DNA of 64,000 nt from Chloroflexota bacterium (GTDB lineage Bacteria; Chloroflexota; Limnocylindria; P2-11E): the NCBI GenBank assembly GCA_005881885.1, contig VBDX01000150.1, positions 1-64,000 of the forward strand, given 5' to 3'. Position numbers and translations under genes: made by a program. Shown here piece after piece: positions 16,603 to 25,777 of this stretch (the first letter of the stretch is position 1; every line of letters starts with the position of its first letter). Under the pieces are notes generated by a model. It saw only the letters and a list, made by a program, of their open reading frames with translations, did not search any database and was not told the origin of the DNA.

Positions 16603-17013
16603 GTGACCGTCGCGGACGATATGCGCGCGAAGGGCATGCGCATGACCGTGCAGCGCCGTCTCGTTCTCGACGCCCTCCGCCGCGCGCGCCACCACACCAC
16701 CGCCGAGGAGATCTCGCGCTCGATCCGCGCGAGCTATCCGCAGATCGATCCCTCGACCGTCTACAGAAATCTCGAAGCGCTCGAGAGGCTCGGGTACGTG
16801 ACGCACACGCATCTTGATGACCGCGTCACGCGCTGGCGCCGCGCCGACTCCCGCCCGCACGGGCACCTTGTCTGCCGAAAGTGCGGATCGGAGGAGGAGA
16901 TCGCGATGAGCGTGCTCGAGCCGCTGGCGAAGCGCCTCAAAGGTGAGCACGGATTCCGCGCAGACCTTGCGCACTCTGCCGTCGTCGGTCTTTGCAGGGA
17001 ATGCGCTGGCTGA
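16603..17013 (+). CDS. Fur-family regulator, probably nickel-responsive (Nur-like)
   Basis: A Fur-family protein of about 136 residues from GTG 16603; TTG 16585 and ATG 16621 are alternatives. It has the winged helix (TAEEISRSIRASYP, then DPSTVYRNLEALERLGYV), HGHLVCRKCG with the metal-site His and first zinc Cys pair, and a C-terminal CRECAG pair. Its position divergent from a NiCoT gene with a Nur-like box between them supports nickel-dependent repression. The TTG start would abut the box directly, so a later start is preferred. Confidence 0.85.
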   Translation: MTVADDMRAKGMRMTVQRRLVLDALRRARHHTTAEEISRSIRASYPQIDPSTVYRNLEALERLGYVTHTHLDDRVTRWRRADSRPHGHLVCRKCGSEEEIAMSVLEPLAKRLKGEHGFRADLAHSAVVGLCRECAG

Positions 17014-17059
17014 TCAGCCGCCTGGAGGGCGCAAGAGCCCGCCGTATCCTCTTATCGCG

Positions 17060-17428
17060 GTGCGCCGCCTGCTCGCGATAGCCGTCTTCTCGCTCGCGGC
17101 GACCGGGGCGACCCTCGCGGGCTCCGGCCTGGTCGTGGCGCCGCACGTGGACCCCCCCGGCACGCCGGTACTCCATGACCACGTTCTCGCCGCCTACCGC
17201 TTCCCCATCTTCGTCATGCGCCTCCAGCAGCTCTACGACCGCGGGCCGAAGCTCACTTTCGTCTCGCCGCTCGCGAGCGGGATCGCGGCACTGGTCATGT
17301 GTCTCCTCGTCTTCGCCTGGCCGCGCCTGCCGCGACCGACACGCCGGCCGACCGCCGACGTCACGCTCCCGTTGATCTCGCGGGCGCTGTGGAGCGCGCC
17401 GCTCTTGCTCGGACCTCCTCGGGCCTAG
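17060..17428 (+). CDS. Small membrane protein of unknown function
   Basis: A protein of about 122 residues from GTG 17060. It has an N-terminal hydrophobic helix (LLAIAVFSLAATGATLAGSGLVVAP), an external loop of about 45 residues and a second helix (ASGIAALVMCLLVFAWP), ending in a Pro/Arg-rich tail. Longer frames extend upstream into the Fur-family gene and are unlikely. It is followed 44 bases later by the exported-protein gene. I do not recognise the family; by position it may belong with the copper/cytochrome genes. Confidence 0.5.
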   Translation: MRRLLAIAVFSLAATGATLAGSGLVVAPHVDPPGTPVLHDHVLAAYRFPIFVMRLQQLYDRGPKLTFVSPLASGIAALVMCLLVFAWPRLPRPTRRPTADVTLPLISRALWSAPLLLGPPRA

Positions 17429-17472
17429 ACCCTCCTCGCGTTCGCGCACCTCGAAAGACCAAGGAGGGTCAC

Positions 17473-18054
17473 ATGTCGCGTGTGCTCGCGGCGATTGCGG
17501 TATTCGCCATCGTCGTCTCGAGCTTCGCATTCAGTTCGAACGTCGCGCTCGGCCACGAGCGCCGGAATGTCGGCCCGTATACGTTCGTGGTCGGCTGGCT
17601 CGTCGAACCCGCGTACGTGAACAACCTGAACGCCCTGGACCTCACCGTCTCCGAGACCCAAGGCGCCAAAGCTGTTGAAGGCCTTGAGAAAACGCTCCAG
17701 GCCGAGATCATTGTCGGCGGCGCCGCGAAGACGATGCCGCTCAAGGTCGCAGCGCGGTTCGGCCTCCCCGGCAAATACCAGGGACAGGTGCTACCGACCA
17801 AGACCGGCGACTACTCCTTTCACATCTTCGGGACGGTCGGCACGACCAAGGTCGACGAGAAGTTCGAATCCGGACCGAACACGTTCGGAGGCGTCGAGCC
17901 GACAGACGCGCTGCAGTTTCCCGACAAGGTCGTCTCCAACGCGGACCTCGCCGCGCGTGTCGATCAGCTCCAGGCCCTCGTGATCGCCGGCCTCGTGGTC
18001 GCCGGTCTGGCGCTCCTCGCTTCCATCGGCGGACTGGTCAAGCGTCGCGCGTGA
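17473..18054 (+). CDS. Exported, membrane-anchored protein of the copper cluster
   Basis: A 193-residue protein behind an excellent ribosome site (AAGGAGGG, five bases before ATG 17473). It has a signal peptide (LAAIAVFAIVVSSFAFSSNVALG), a beta-rich extracellular domain starting HERRNVGPYTFVVGW, and one C-terminal helix (ALVIAGLVVAGLALLASIGGLV) with a short Lys/Arg end. It overlaps the CopC-CopD gene by four bases. Such proteins occur beside CopC/CopD or YcnI-type copper proteins; binding copper is inference, as no metal motif stands out. Confidence 0.65.
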   Translation: MSRVLAAIAVFAIVVSSFAFSSNVALGHERRNVGPYTFVVGWLVEPAYVNNLNALDLTVSETQGAKAVEGLEKTLQAEIIVGGAAKTMPLKVAARFGLPGKYQGQVLPTKTGDYSFHIFGTVGTTKVDEKFESGPNTFGGVEPTDALQFPDKVVSNADLAARVDQLQALVIAGLVVAGLALLASIGGLVKRRA

Positions 18055-20024
18055 TCGGGCGTCTCGCGATCACCGTGGCGTGCGTGCTCGGGGGTGTCGC
18101 CTTTCTGGGCGGCGTCGCCGACGCCCACGCGAACTACGTCCGCTCCAACCCGGCGTCGGACGCGCGCCTGGTGAAGCCGCCCGCCGAGGTGCGGATCGAG
18201 TTCAGCGAGCCGCCCGACCCCAAAGGGAGCGACATCCAGGTGCTCGATACGAGCGGCAAGCGTCACGACAAGGGCGACATCGCGCCGTCGGGAGACCCGA
18301 ACGGCCTGAAGGTCTCCGTCGGGCCAATCGGCGAGGGCGGCTATCTGGTCGCGTGGACCGCGACGAGCGCGGTGGACGGGCACACCACGAAGGGCAACTT
18401 CGCATTCGTGGTCGGGAGCGGGCCGCTCCCCGCCGTGCCGGACGTCGGCGCGAGTGCGCCTCCGCCGGAGCCACTCGAGATCGCGGGCCGCGCTCTGTCG
18501 TACGCAGGCATCGCGCTCGGCCTGGGCACCGCGTTCTTCGTCTTGTTCCTGCGCGTGCCGGCCGAGAGTGAAGAGACCCGACGCGAGTCCATGCTCCTGC
18601 TTGCGGCCGGCGCGCTCATCTTCGTCGGATCGGTCGCGCTGATTGCCGAGCAGGGCTCAAAGCTCCCTCCGAGGCTGGGTGCGCTGCTCGCGATCCGCGC
18701 GTTCACGGGCATCGTGCTCGCGGCGCTCTCGGTCGCGCCGCCGCTCGCGCGCATGCGGCCGGTCGCGGCGCTCGCGAACGGCGCGGCCGTCATGACCCTC
18801 GGCGCGCTCTCGATCGACCGGCCCCGACGGGTGATCGCGCTCGTGGCGGGCCTGGCCGCCGCGCTGACGGCGACGCTCGTCTCGCACGCGACCGCCCTCG
18901 GAAGCCTCAAGAGCATGGTCCTCGACTTCACGCACGTCGTCGCGATCTCGGTCTGGACCGGTGGCGTCGTCGCTCTCCTGGTGATCATTTTGCTTCGAGC
19001 GCGAGAGAACACCCCGGAGCAGCGTCGAGCGCTCGGGGCGACGGTGTGGCGCTTCTCCGTCACTGCGCTGGTCGCGGTCGCGCTGCTCGTCACCGCGGGT
19101 ACGTTGCAGGCGTTCGACCGCCTGGTGCTGATCGACGACCTCTACGAGACCCCGTACGGGATCGCCCTCGCGGTGAAGATCGCGATGCTCGTGACCGCCC
19201 TCGCCATCGGCGCGCTGAACCTGCTCCGGTGGGGACCGCGCCTGCGCGCGGGCCTCGCGGCGCGTGCGGCCCTCGTGCGCGACACCATCGCCGAGAGCGC
19301 GATCTTCGTTGTCATCATCCTCGCGGCCGCGTTCCTCACGGCCTTCGCGCCGCCGGCGCAGCCCTCCGCTGCGGCCTACGACCAGACGCAGCACGTCTCG
19401 GGGCTGCGGCTGGAGATGCTCGTCGCGAGCGCGCAGCCTGGCCGGAACAGATACGTGCTTCGCGTGCATCAGGGGCTGGCACCGGTGCAGAGCGCGGAGA
19501 AGGTCGCCTTCCGCTTCACGATGATCGAGCACGACATGGGCGAGCAGGAGCTCGTCGCGGTCGAACGCGCGCCGGGCGAGTACGTCGCCGATGGCAGCCC
19601 GACGGCGATGTTCGGCACCTGGCGCATCAAGGCGATCGTCCGGGTCACCGGGCGCGAGGATGTGACCACCGTCTTCACGCTCCCGGTCGGGGCGGGCGGC
19701 ACCGGGACATCGGTCGTGATCACCGCGGCGCCGTACACGCTGATCGTCTTCACCGACCCGTCCCAGGCTCAGGCCGGCGCCCCACTCGCGATCTTCGTCG
19801 TCGTCATCGGCCAGGACGGGAGCCCGGTGACCGGGAAGGCCATCCGCGCGACCTTCAGTGGCCCGTCGGCGCAGGCGCCAGTCGATGCGGTCGAGGACGC
19901 GGCGACGCTCGGACCGGGCCGCTACAAGATCGCCATCGCGGCGCTCGACGCAGGCGCCTGGAAGGTCACGATCGGCATCGGGAACGAGGTCTCCGGGACA
20001 TATAGCCTCGAGGTATCGCGATGA
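18051..20024 (+). CDS. CopC-CopD copper resistance/import fusion with extra C-terminal domain
   Basis: A 657-residue protein. After a signal peptide ending ADA, the mature N-terminus starts HANYVRSNPASDARL, the CopC copper-binding His and fold (about 25-125, second site near DGHTTKG). Residues about 145-440 contain eight membrane helices of CopD type. The last 200 residues form two beta-rich extracellular modules resembling FixH/YtkA and Ig-like domains. The likely role is copper binding at the cell surface and import for cuproenzymes. The GTG start overlaps the previous stop; the downstream small membrane gene overlaps by ATGA. Confidence 0.85.
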   Translation: MIGRLAITVACVLGGVAFLGGVADAHANYVRSNPASDARLVKPPAEVRIEFSEPPDPKGSDIQVLDTSGKRHDKGDIAPSGDPNGLKVSVGPIGEGGYLVAWTATSAVDGHTTKGNFAFVVGSGPLPAVPDVGASAPPPEPLEIAGRALSYAGIALGLGTAFFVLFLRVPAESEETRRESMLLLAAGALIFVGSVALIAEQGSKLPPRLGALLAIRAFTGIVLAALSVAPPLARMRPVAALANGAAVMTLGALSIDRPRRVIALVAGLAAALTATLVSHATALGSLKSMVLDFTHVVAISVWTGGVVALLVIILLRARENTPEQRRALGATVWRFSVTALVAVALLVTAGTLQAFDRLVLIDDLYETPYGIALAVKIAMLVTALAIGALNLLRWGPRLRAGLAARAALVRDTIAESAIFVVIILAAAFLTAFAPPAQPSAAAYDQTQHVSGLRLEMLVASAQPGRNRYVLRVHQGLAPVQSAEKVAFRFTMIEHDMGEQELVAVERAPGEYVADGSPTAMFGTWRIKAIVRVTGREDVTTVFTLPVGAGGTGTSVVITAAPYTLIVFTDPSQAQAGAPLAIFVVVIGQDGSPVTGKAIRATFSGPSAQAPVDAVEDAATLGPGRYKIAIAALDAGAWKVTIGIGNEVSGTYSLEVSR

Positions 20025-20191
20025 TCTTCGCGTCGGTCTCGACGCACGGGGCGACGGGCACGTGGCTCGACGAGGCCCTCGAGCTGGGCGTGCCACTCCT
20101 TCTGTTCATCGGTCTCTGGTGGTGGTCGACGCGGAAGGAGAAGCAGAGGACGAAAGCGAAACCCGTCGAGGAGGCGGAGCCTCCTAAGTGA
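20021..20191 (+). CDS. Small single-helix membrane protein
   Basis: A 56-residue protein. One hydrophobic helix (VPLLLFIGLWWWST) lies at about 24-37 and is followed by a Lys/Arg/Glu-rich cytoplasmic tail. Both ends overlap neighbours: ATGA with the CopC-CopD stop and GTGA with the cytochrome start. Such tight packing supports a real gene. It may be a small subunit of the copper/cytochrome assembly. Confidence 0.6.
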   Translation: MIFASVSTHGATGTWLDEALELGVPLLLFIGLWWWSTRKEKQRTKAKPVEEAEPPK

Positions 20192-20724
20192 CCTTTCCCA
20201 TCTCGCGGCAGGGCCTGGAGCAGATCGCGATCGTTCTCGCCGTGGGCGCCGCGTTGTTCGGACTGTTCGCTCTTCTGCGCTGGCGCCGCGGAGTTGAGTG
20301 GCGCCGGTTCGCACAGAGCGCGGCCTTCCTGGGGCTGCTCGTCGTCGTATCGCTCGGCCTGGGGTACACCGTCGCGCCGAACATCCCGACGCCGCCCGTC
20401 CCGCTCACCGCGCGCCTCGCGCAAAACCCGACGCCCGACAACCCCGCGAGCGTTGCCGCCGGCCGCGCGCTCTACCAGGCGAACTGCGCCGTCTGCCACG
20501 GGCCGCAGGGCCTGGGGGACGGCCCGGCCGCGTTCACGCTCGTCCCGCGTCCCTTCAACCTGCAGGTCCACGTACCGCAGCACGCCCCGGGCGAGCTCTT
20601 CTACTGGATCAGCGAGGGCGTCGTCTCCACACCGATGCCCGCCTGGAAGGAGAAGCTGAGCGATACCGAGCGCTGGGAGATCATCCGCTTCCTCCAAGCC
20701 CTCGCCGCCGGGAAGGCCACGTAG
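20188..20724 (+). CDS. Membrane-anchored mono-heme cytochrome c
   Basis: A 178-residue protein. Two N-terminal hydrophobic helices (LEQIAIVLAVGAALFGLFALL, then FLGLLVVVSLGLGYTVA) precede an external cytochrome c domain. The heme site is CAVCHGPQGLGDGPAA at about 98-113, and the distal Met is probably in STPMPAW near 150. It should carry electrons on the outer face of the membrane. It needs the Ccm system encoded at 34830-43578. It is coupled by GTGA to the small membrane protein. Confidence 0.88.
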   Translation: MTFPISRQGLEQIAIVLAVGAALFGLFALLRWRRGVEWRRFAQSAAFLGLLVVVSLGLGYTVAPNIPTPPVPLTARLAQNPTPDNPASVAAGRALYQANCAVCHGPQGLGDGPAAFTLVPRPFNLQVHVPQHAPGELFYWISEGVVSTPMPAWKEKLSDTERWEIIRFLQALAAGKAT

Positions 20725-20730
20725 CGCGAG

Positions 20731-21228
20731 ATGCCGCGACGGTCCCTCGCGATGCTGATCGCGTCACTCCTGATCGCCTGCCGCGCGCCGGCCGCGTCGG
20801 GTACGCCGGAGCCCACCGTCTCCGGGACGATGACTCCCGCGCCGGTCGCAACCACACTCACCCCTCGACCGACGCTCGTCGTCACGGCGACGCCAAGGCC
20901 GGCTCCGACGGGCCGGCCCCGCGTGACGCAGGTCACCGCGGTGGGGGACACGATCACCGTGACCTTCAGCCGCGCGATGCTGCAGATCGGTGAAGGGAGC
21001 GGCGTCGAGATGACCGGGAACTATCTGCTCGACGGCCGCGCGCTTCCGGTGCCGACGAACATCGGGTGCCTCACGCGCGAGTGCCTCATCGTCGGAATCG
21101 AGCTTCCCGACGGCACGCTCGTCCCAGGAACCGTGCACGCGCTCCGCGTCGCGAACGTGGTATCGCAGGACGGACCGGCGATCGAGCCCGACCCGACGAC
21201 GATCGCGTTCACCGCTGAGCTGCCCTAA
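20731..21228 (+). CDS. Putative lipoprotein with SbsA/Ig-like domain
   Basis: A 165-residue protein. The N-terminus MPRRSLAMLIASLLIAC gives a signal peptide with a lipobox Cys. A Thr/Pro-rich spacer of about 50 residues follows, and then a beta domain (TAVGDTITVTFSRAMLQIG) resembling bacterial Ig-like SbsA domains. Two Cys (CLTREC) may form a disulfide. It ends the copper/cytochrome operon and its stop overlaps that of the convergent TldE pseudogene. Confidence 0.6.
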   Translation: MPRRSLAMLIASLLIACRAPAASGTPEPTVSGTMTPAPVATTLTPRPTLVVTATPRPAPTGRPRVTQVTAVGDTITVTFSRAMLQIGEGSGVEMTGNYLLDGRALPVPTNIGCLTRECLIVGIELPDGTLVPGTVHALRVANVVSQDGPAIEPDPTTIAFTAELP

Positions 21229-22456
21229 AGCGGGCTGGAGCCGGTGATCGTCGCGCGGCGGACCTTCATCGGGGGCGCGAGGCATACGACCGAGCCCATT
21301 CCGTTCGAGCTCCACCAATCGCGCGCGAGCCGCTGTGGACCGAGCAGCTCGATGCCCGCGAAGAGGTCCAGCGCGCTCATCGTGTAGCGCACGTTCGCGA
21401 GCGCCCTTCGCGCGTCGCCGGTCCGCCGGCCATCGTGAGGTTGCCGGCGTGCCCGCCGGGCGTGTAGCGGGAGGGATCGGCGGCATGGCCGGTCGAGCGC
21501 GCGCCCATCGCCTTTGCCGAGGTCCGGTCGTACACCGGCCCGCGCGCCACGCCCTTCTCGACGAGCAGCACCTTCTGCTTCGGGGTGCCTTCCACGTCGA
21601 ACGGGATCCCAAGGGTGCGCGCATCGAGCGCGTCGTCCAAGAGCGTGAACGCATCGCCAGTGACCTGTTCGCCGATCCGACCGGCCATGAACGACCGGCC
21701 CTCCTGCACGGATTGCGCGCCGAGGCCGGTGATCGAGACGATGCGAAGGATCTCGGCGACGGCGAGCTCTTCGAAAACGGCCTCGTAGTCACCGGCCGGG
21801 AGCTGCCGGCGGTCGCGGTCGAGCGCGCATTTCTCGGCGGCACGCGCGGCGACGCGCTCTGGGAAGAGTCCGTCCGCGCGCATCGAGAGATCTTCCGCGT
21901 ATCCCGAGCCGCCGTGGCTCTCGCTCTGCACCAGCGCGCGGAGGTAGGCCATCGTCGCCGGTGCATACGCCGCGACGCCGCGGGAGGTCGCGACGGCGTC
22001 CTCGGTGACCTCGATCTGTGAGGTGCCGGCGGCGCGCATCCCCTTCGGGACGGCCGCGCAGATCGCTCCGATGGCCCGCGCCTGCGCGAGCGCGTCGGTG
22101 CGCGCGGTCTCCTCGTGGAAGGCCGCGCTGCTCGGGATCGGCGCGGGCTCCGCGACGCCCGGCCATGCGAGGTCGGCCCGGCTGGCGCGGGCGAGCGCGG
22201 CCGCGTCGGCGAGCGCGCGGCGCAGGTCGGCGACGGCCAGCGAGTTCGTCGTGACCACCCCGACCGCCTTGCCGACGATCGCGCGAACACGGACGTGCGT
22301 CTCGTCGGAGACCGCGTTCTGGTGGATCGAGCTGTGCGAGTAGCGGCTGATCGCCGCGCGCCGACGATGCATATGCGCGTCCGCCTCGTCGGCCTGGACG
22401 CCGCGGAGCGCCTCCCGGATGGGACCAAGAAGCGCGTCCGCGCCGAGGAGCGTCAT
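21225..22456 (-). pseudogene. TldE/PmbA-family gene, frameshifted with internal deletion
   Basis: The first 340 residues match the TldE/PmbA subunit of the TldD/E metalloprotease (SHSSIHQNAVSDETHV, the GIPFDVEGTPKQK region and GHAGNLTMAGG). Just after GNLTMAGG (near 21430) the frame runs to an early TGA at 21377. The true C-terminus continues in another frame: RYTMSALDLFAGIELLG, CLAPPMKVRRATITG, ending at TAG 21225. About 35-45 residues normally between these parts appear to be missing. The start overlaps the TldD stop (ATGA). It is a pseudogene or an assembly error. Confidence 0.75.
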
Positions 22457-23898
22457 TCACGAACCTCGATCGGGACGTCCCGGAAGCGCGCGTGCGCAGC
22501 GCCGTGACCGACGCGCATGAGCTGCAGGGGCTCGCCCTTCGCGCAGGAAAGAAAGCCGTGGAGCTCCCAGTCGTCGGCGACACGGTCGCATCGTCCCCAG
22601 AAATCTGGCGTGAGCGATTGGAACGCCACACCGCGAACGTACCCCTCGAGCGCGCCATCGCGGATGACGCGCGCGGACTGCGTCGAGAAATGGAAGTTCT
22701 GGCGCTTGTCGTCGAGCGAGTACGACGCCGGCGCTTCGAGGAGAAGGCCCGAGTCGACGCCGCGGAGCAGGTCGGCATACGCCACTGTTCCGGGATCGAG
22801 GCTCACGTTCACCATCCGTACGATCGGGAAGTGCTGCCAGCCCTCCGCGCGCGCCGAGCCGATCGCGACGGGCAGGCCGAGCGCCCCCGCCGTCTCGCGC
22901 GACGTGAGGTAGCCGACGAAGATCCCCTTGTCGACGAGCTTCGTGCGCATGCCGGGCACGCCGTCGTCATCCCAACCGAACGTCCCCATCCCGCCCGGCA
23001 GGGTCGCGTCAGCGGTCATCGAGACGTGGGCGGATCCGTAGCGAAGCTTTCCGCGCGACTCCGGCCACATGAAGGTGGTCCCGGCGAATGCGACCTCGTG
23101 TTCGAGGAGCCGATCGGCCTCGGTGGGATGGCCGCAGGACTCATGCACCAGCAGCGCGAGGAACTCCGGAGCGAATACGAGCGTCGTCGGACGCTCGGTG
23201 GCGAGTGGCGCGTCGAGCGTCGCCTCGGCATCGTCGCGGTAGCGCGCCGCTCGCGCGACCAGATCGAGATGCTCGACGTACTCCCATCCCGCCTGTCGCA
23301 CCAGACGCGAGTCGTAGCGGCTCGCAGGCTTACGACCTGCTTTCACCGCGAGAACTGAGAGCCCCGCGCCCGTCTCGACGATCTCCTGAGACACGTCGGT
23401 GCCCTCGCTCGTGACAAGGCGCTTGCGCGTGCGGTAGGCGGCCACCGACGAGCGGCGCGTCTTGACATTCGGGCCCAGGGACTTCGCGTCCACGGCGCGA
23501 AGATGGTCGATGCGCTCGGCGAGTGGAACGGAGAAGGGATCGCGTTCGAGGGACGTGCGGTATTCACCGCGTTGCGGCGCGATCGGCGCGAGCTTCACGC
23601 CCCGGCGTTGAACTGATGCCGAGGCCTCCGCGCGGCGGAACGCCTCATCGACGAGCGCGCGCAGCGATGCCTCGTCCGTGCGATCGCTCGCCGCGAATCC
23701 CCAGGCCCCCTTGTGGACCACGCGGAAACCGAATCCTTGATCGGAGGTGCGGGTCACGGACTCCACCGCGCCATCCTTCACGCTGACCGCCTCGTGCTCG
23801 CGTTCGACCGTTCGCGCGTCCGCGTAGCTCGCGCCGCGCGAGGACGCGAGGTGGACGAGATCCGTCGACACCGAGCTGGTGATGGTCATCGAGCGCAT
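22453..23898 (-). CDS. tldD: TldD-family metalloprotease subunit
   Basis: A 481-residue TldD homologue. The zinc motif HESCGHPTEAD is in the expected place (about 257-267), followed by FGWDDDGVPG and the C-terminal NFHFSTQSARVI region. TldD pairs with TldE to degrade unfolded peptides or mature modified peptides. Here the partner gene is broken, so activity may depend on another partner or be lost. Starts at 23898 or 23889 (both ATG) are equally possible. Divergent from the NYN gene across a 123-base promoter region. Confidence 0.9.
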   Translation of the reverse strand: MRSMTITSSVSTDLVHLASSRGASYADARTVEREHEAVSVKDGAVESVTRTSDQGFGFRVVHKGAWGFAASDRTDEASLRALVDEAFRRAEASASVQRRGVKLAPIAPQRGEYRTSLERDPFSVPLAERIDHLRAVDAKSLGPNVKTRRSSVAAYRTRKRLVTSEGTDVSQEIVETGAGLSVLAVKAGRKPASRYDSRLVRQAGWEYVEHLDLVARAARYRDDAEATLDAPLATERPTTLVFAPEFLALLVHESCGHPTEADRLLEHEVAFAGTTFMWPESRGKLRYGSAHVSMTADATLPGGMGTFGWDDDGVPGMRTKLVDKGIFVGYLTSRETAGALGLPVAIGSARAEGWQHFPIVRMVNVSLDPGTVAYADLLRGVDSGLLLEAPASYSLDDKRQNFHFSTQSARVIRDGALEGYVRGVAFQSLTPDFWGRCDRVADDWELHGFLSCAKGEPLQLMRVGHGAAHARFRDVPIEVRE

Positions 23899-24021
23899 TA
23901 GACGCTAGAGTTAAACAAAACGGCGCGCGCGACGACTGAAGCGTTTGTGATGGACGCGCTCACGGCCGAGCCTCGGTGATCCGGGGTAGCGGACGAGGGA
24001 GAGCAAAAGCGCGAGACCGCG

Positions 24022-25770
24022 GTGGAATTCCGCGATCCGCGAACGAGTCAGGCGGCACGCGAGCCCATACGGAGAAAACTATTGCCTGACGTCGCCCTCC
24101 TAATTGACTGGGAGAACGTCTACTACACCCTGCGCCAGCACACCACCGGCGCGCTGCCATCGACGCTTTCGATCCTGCAAGCGATCCTGCAAAAAGCCCT
24201 TCAAAAAGCCGCGGAGTTCGGCCCGGTCCGCGTGAAGCTCGCGATCTTCGGACAGGAGGTCGCGGCCCAAGACGAGACGCTCCTTATGGCCCTCGAGTTC
24301 ACGGGGATGGAACCGATCGCGGTCGCCCAGCGCATGAGCGGCCGGCTCCTCAAGGGCCGGTCCGACGCGGTCCTCATCACCCGCGCGTTGAAGCTCCTGT
24401 ACAAGGACCGGCAGGACCTCGAGGTCTGGTTCATCGTCTCCGGCGATCGCGATCTCAACGCGCTCTGCAAAGCCATCAAGGACGAGGACAAACACGTCTA
24501 CCTGATCGCCGGCGACAAGTCGCTCGCCAACGAGCTGCGCGACTCGCCCTACCTCCGCGACGACGTCTTCCTTCTCGAGGACCTCATCCCCCAGGCGCGC
24601 TGGACCCGCACCGCCTTACGGGCCGACGACACGCAGGTGGACAAACCCGTCCTTGCCGAGCCGGCGCGCCGCACGCCTCAGCGGCGTGGTGCCGTCCGCG
24701 TTCATGCCCGGACCGAGCCACACGTTCCGGCAGTCGTGCCGACCGCGTCGCCAGAATCGGAGAAGGAACAGCGCCGCCTCGCGGTCCTGCTCCTCGACCA
24801 GCTCGTGGCGCTCCATGCGCGGGCGATGGCCCGTGGCGACTTCGTCACGAGCGTCGTGCCGCTCTCCGAGAAGGAGGCCTCCAGCGTCCTCGAGCAGCGG
24901 ATCGACGCGGGCATCGACCAGGGCACGGTCCTCGCGAAGCTCGAGGGTCGCGCCCGGGCGAAGGCCAAGCAGATGCTGGCCCCGAACATGTCTTCGTCGC
25001 TCGTGGCCGAGACGTTCTTCCACCTGGTGCGGGTGCTGCGCCGCATCGACACCGTCACGAGCAAGGACACGCGGCGCATCCCGGCGGTCGAGGCCGTCCT
25101 CGATCCGCTCTCGCGCGCCGACCAGCCGGGCGGGCTCGCGCGCGGCCGATCGCAGCGGCGGCTGCTGCTCGAAACGCTCTTCAATATCGCCGAGGAGCGC
25201 GGCGCGATCCAGACGGAGCAAGTCGAGCGCGAGGGCCGGCAGATCACGATGTGCTGGCTAAGCGAGGGTCATCCGCTCGTCGTCTACGCGCGCCAGCCGG
25301 CGGCATCGATCGTCCACCTCTTCAACTTCGTCGGATCGACCCGCGGGAAGGGTGAGCGCGTCGACTGGGTGAACCAGGCGCTCTTCGCCGAGCTCCTGTC
25401 GCGCGTCGAAGGAGACGCGCTCGAATCAACGATGCGGCGCGCGGTCGAGCGCGGCGTCATGCGACCGGAGGAGCACGGGAAGAAGGCGGGCTTCGTCATC
25501 GATCGCGAGCATGTCGAAGTGCGCACCGTCCTCGGCGACTTCGACCGGCTGAACGGAGACGTTCGCCCGGCGCAGCCGGCCCTGCCGATGCCGGACGCGC
25601 AACCGGCGATCCAAGAAGCCGCGCCGGTCGCGGCGCTGGGCCCGCGCCAGGCTCCAGCGACAGCCGACGGTGTCGTCCGCAAGAGGACGCGGCGCGGGCG
25701 CCGCGGCGGACGCGGACGCCGGGGTGGCGGCGCCCCTAAGAAAACCGCCACCGGAGACGCGGCCGACTGA
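24022..25770 (+). CDS. NYN-domain (LabA/DUF88-like) RNase-like protein with RG-rich tail
   Basis: A 582-residue protein from GTG. Residues about 20-190 are an NYN nuclease domain: LLIDWENVYY, GRSDAVLITRALKL and VSGDRDLNALCKAIKD give the acidic residues of the PIN-like metal site. The middle (about 240-500) holds helical, OST-HTH-like segments. The end is extremely Arg/Gly-rich (RRGRRGGRGRRGGG at about 557-570), like an RNA-binding tail. A role in RNA turnover or processing is inferred. It is longer than ordinary DUF88 proteins and is transcribed away from tldD. Confidence 0.8.
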   Translation: MEFRDPRTSQAAREPIRRKLLPDVALLIDWENVYYTLRQHTTGALPSTLSILQAILQKALQKAAEFGPVRVKLAIFGQEVAAQDETLLMALEFTGMEPIAVAQRMSGRLLKGRSDAVLITRALKLLYKDRQDLEVWFIVSGDRDLNALCKAIKDEDKHVYLIAGDKSLANELRDSPYLRDDVFLLEDLIPQARWTRTALRADDTQVDKPVLAEPARRTPQRRGAVRVHARTEPHVPAVVPTASPESEKEQRRLAVLLLDQLVALHARAMARGDFVTSVVPLSEKEASSVLEQRIDAGIDQGTVLAKLEGRARAKAKQMLAPNMSSSLVAETFFHLVRVLRRIDTVTSKDTRRIPAVEAVLDPLSRADQPGGLARGRSQRRLLLETLFNIAEERGAIQTEQVEREGRQITMCWLSEGHPLVVYARQPAASIVHLFNFVGSTRGKGERVDWVNQALFAELLSRVEGDALESTMRRAVERGVMRPEEHGKKAGFVIDREHVEVRTVLGDFDRLNGDVRPAQPALPMPDAQPAIQEAAPVAALGPRQAPATADGVVRKRTRRGRRGGRGRRGGGAPKKTATGDAAD

Positions 25771-25777
25771 GCTCGAC

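Noticed and set aside
18657-20096. A 479-codon minus-strand frame.
   Set aside because: It is the antisense of the CopC-CopD gene and is Arg/Asp/Glu-rich as expected from GC-rich mirror frames.
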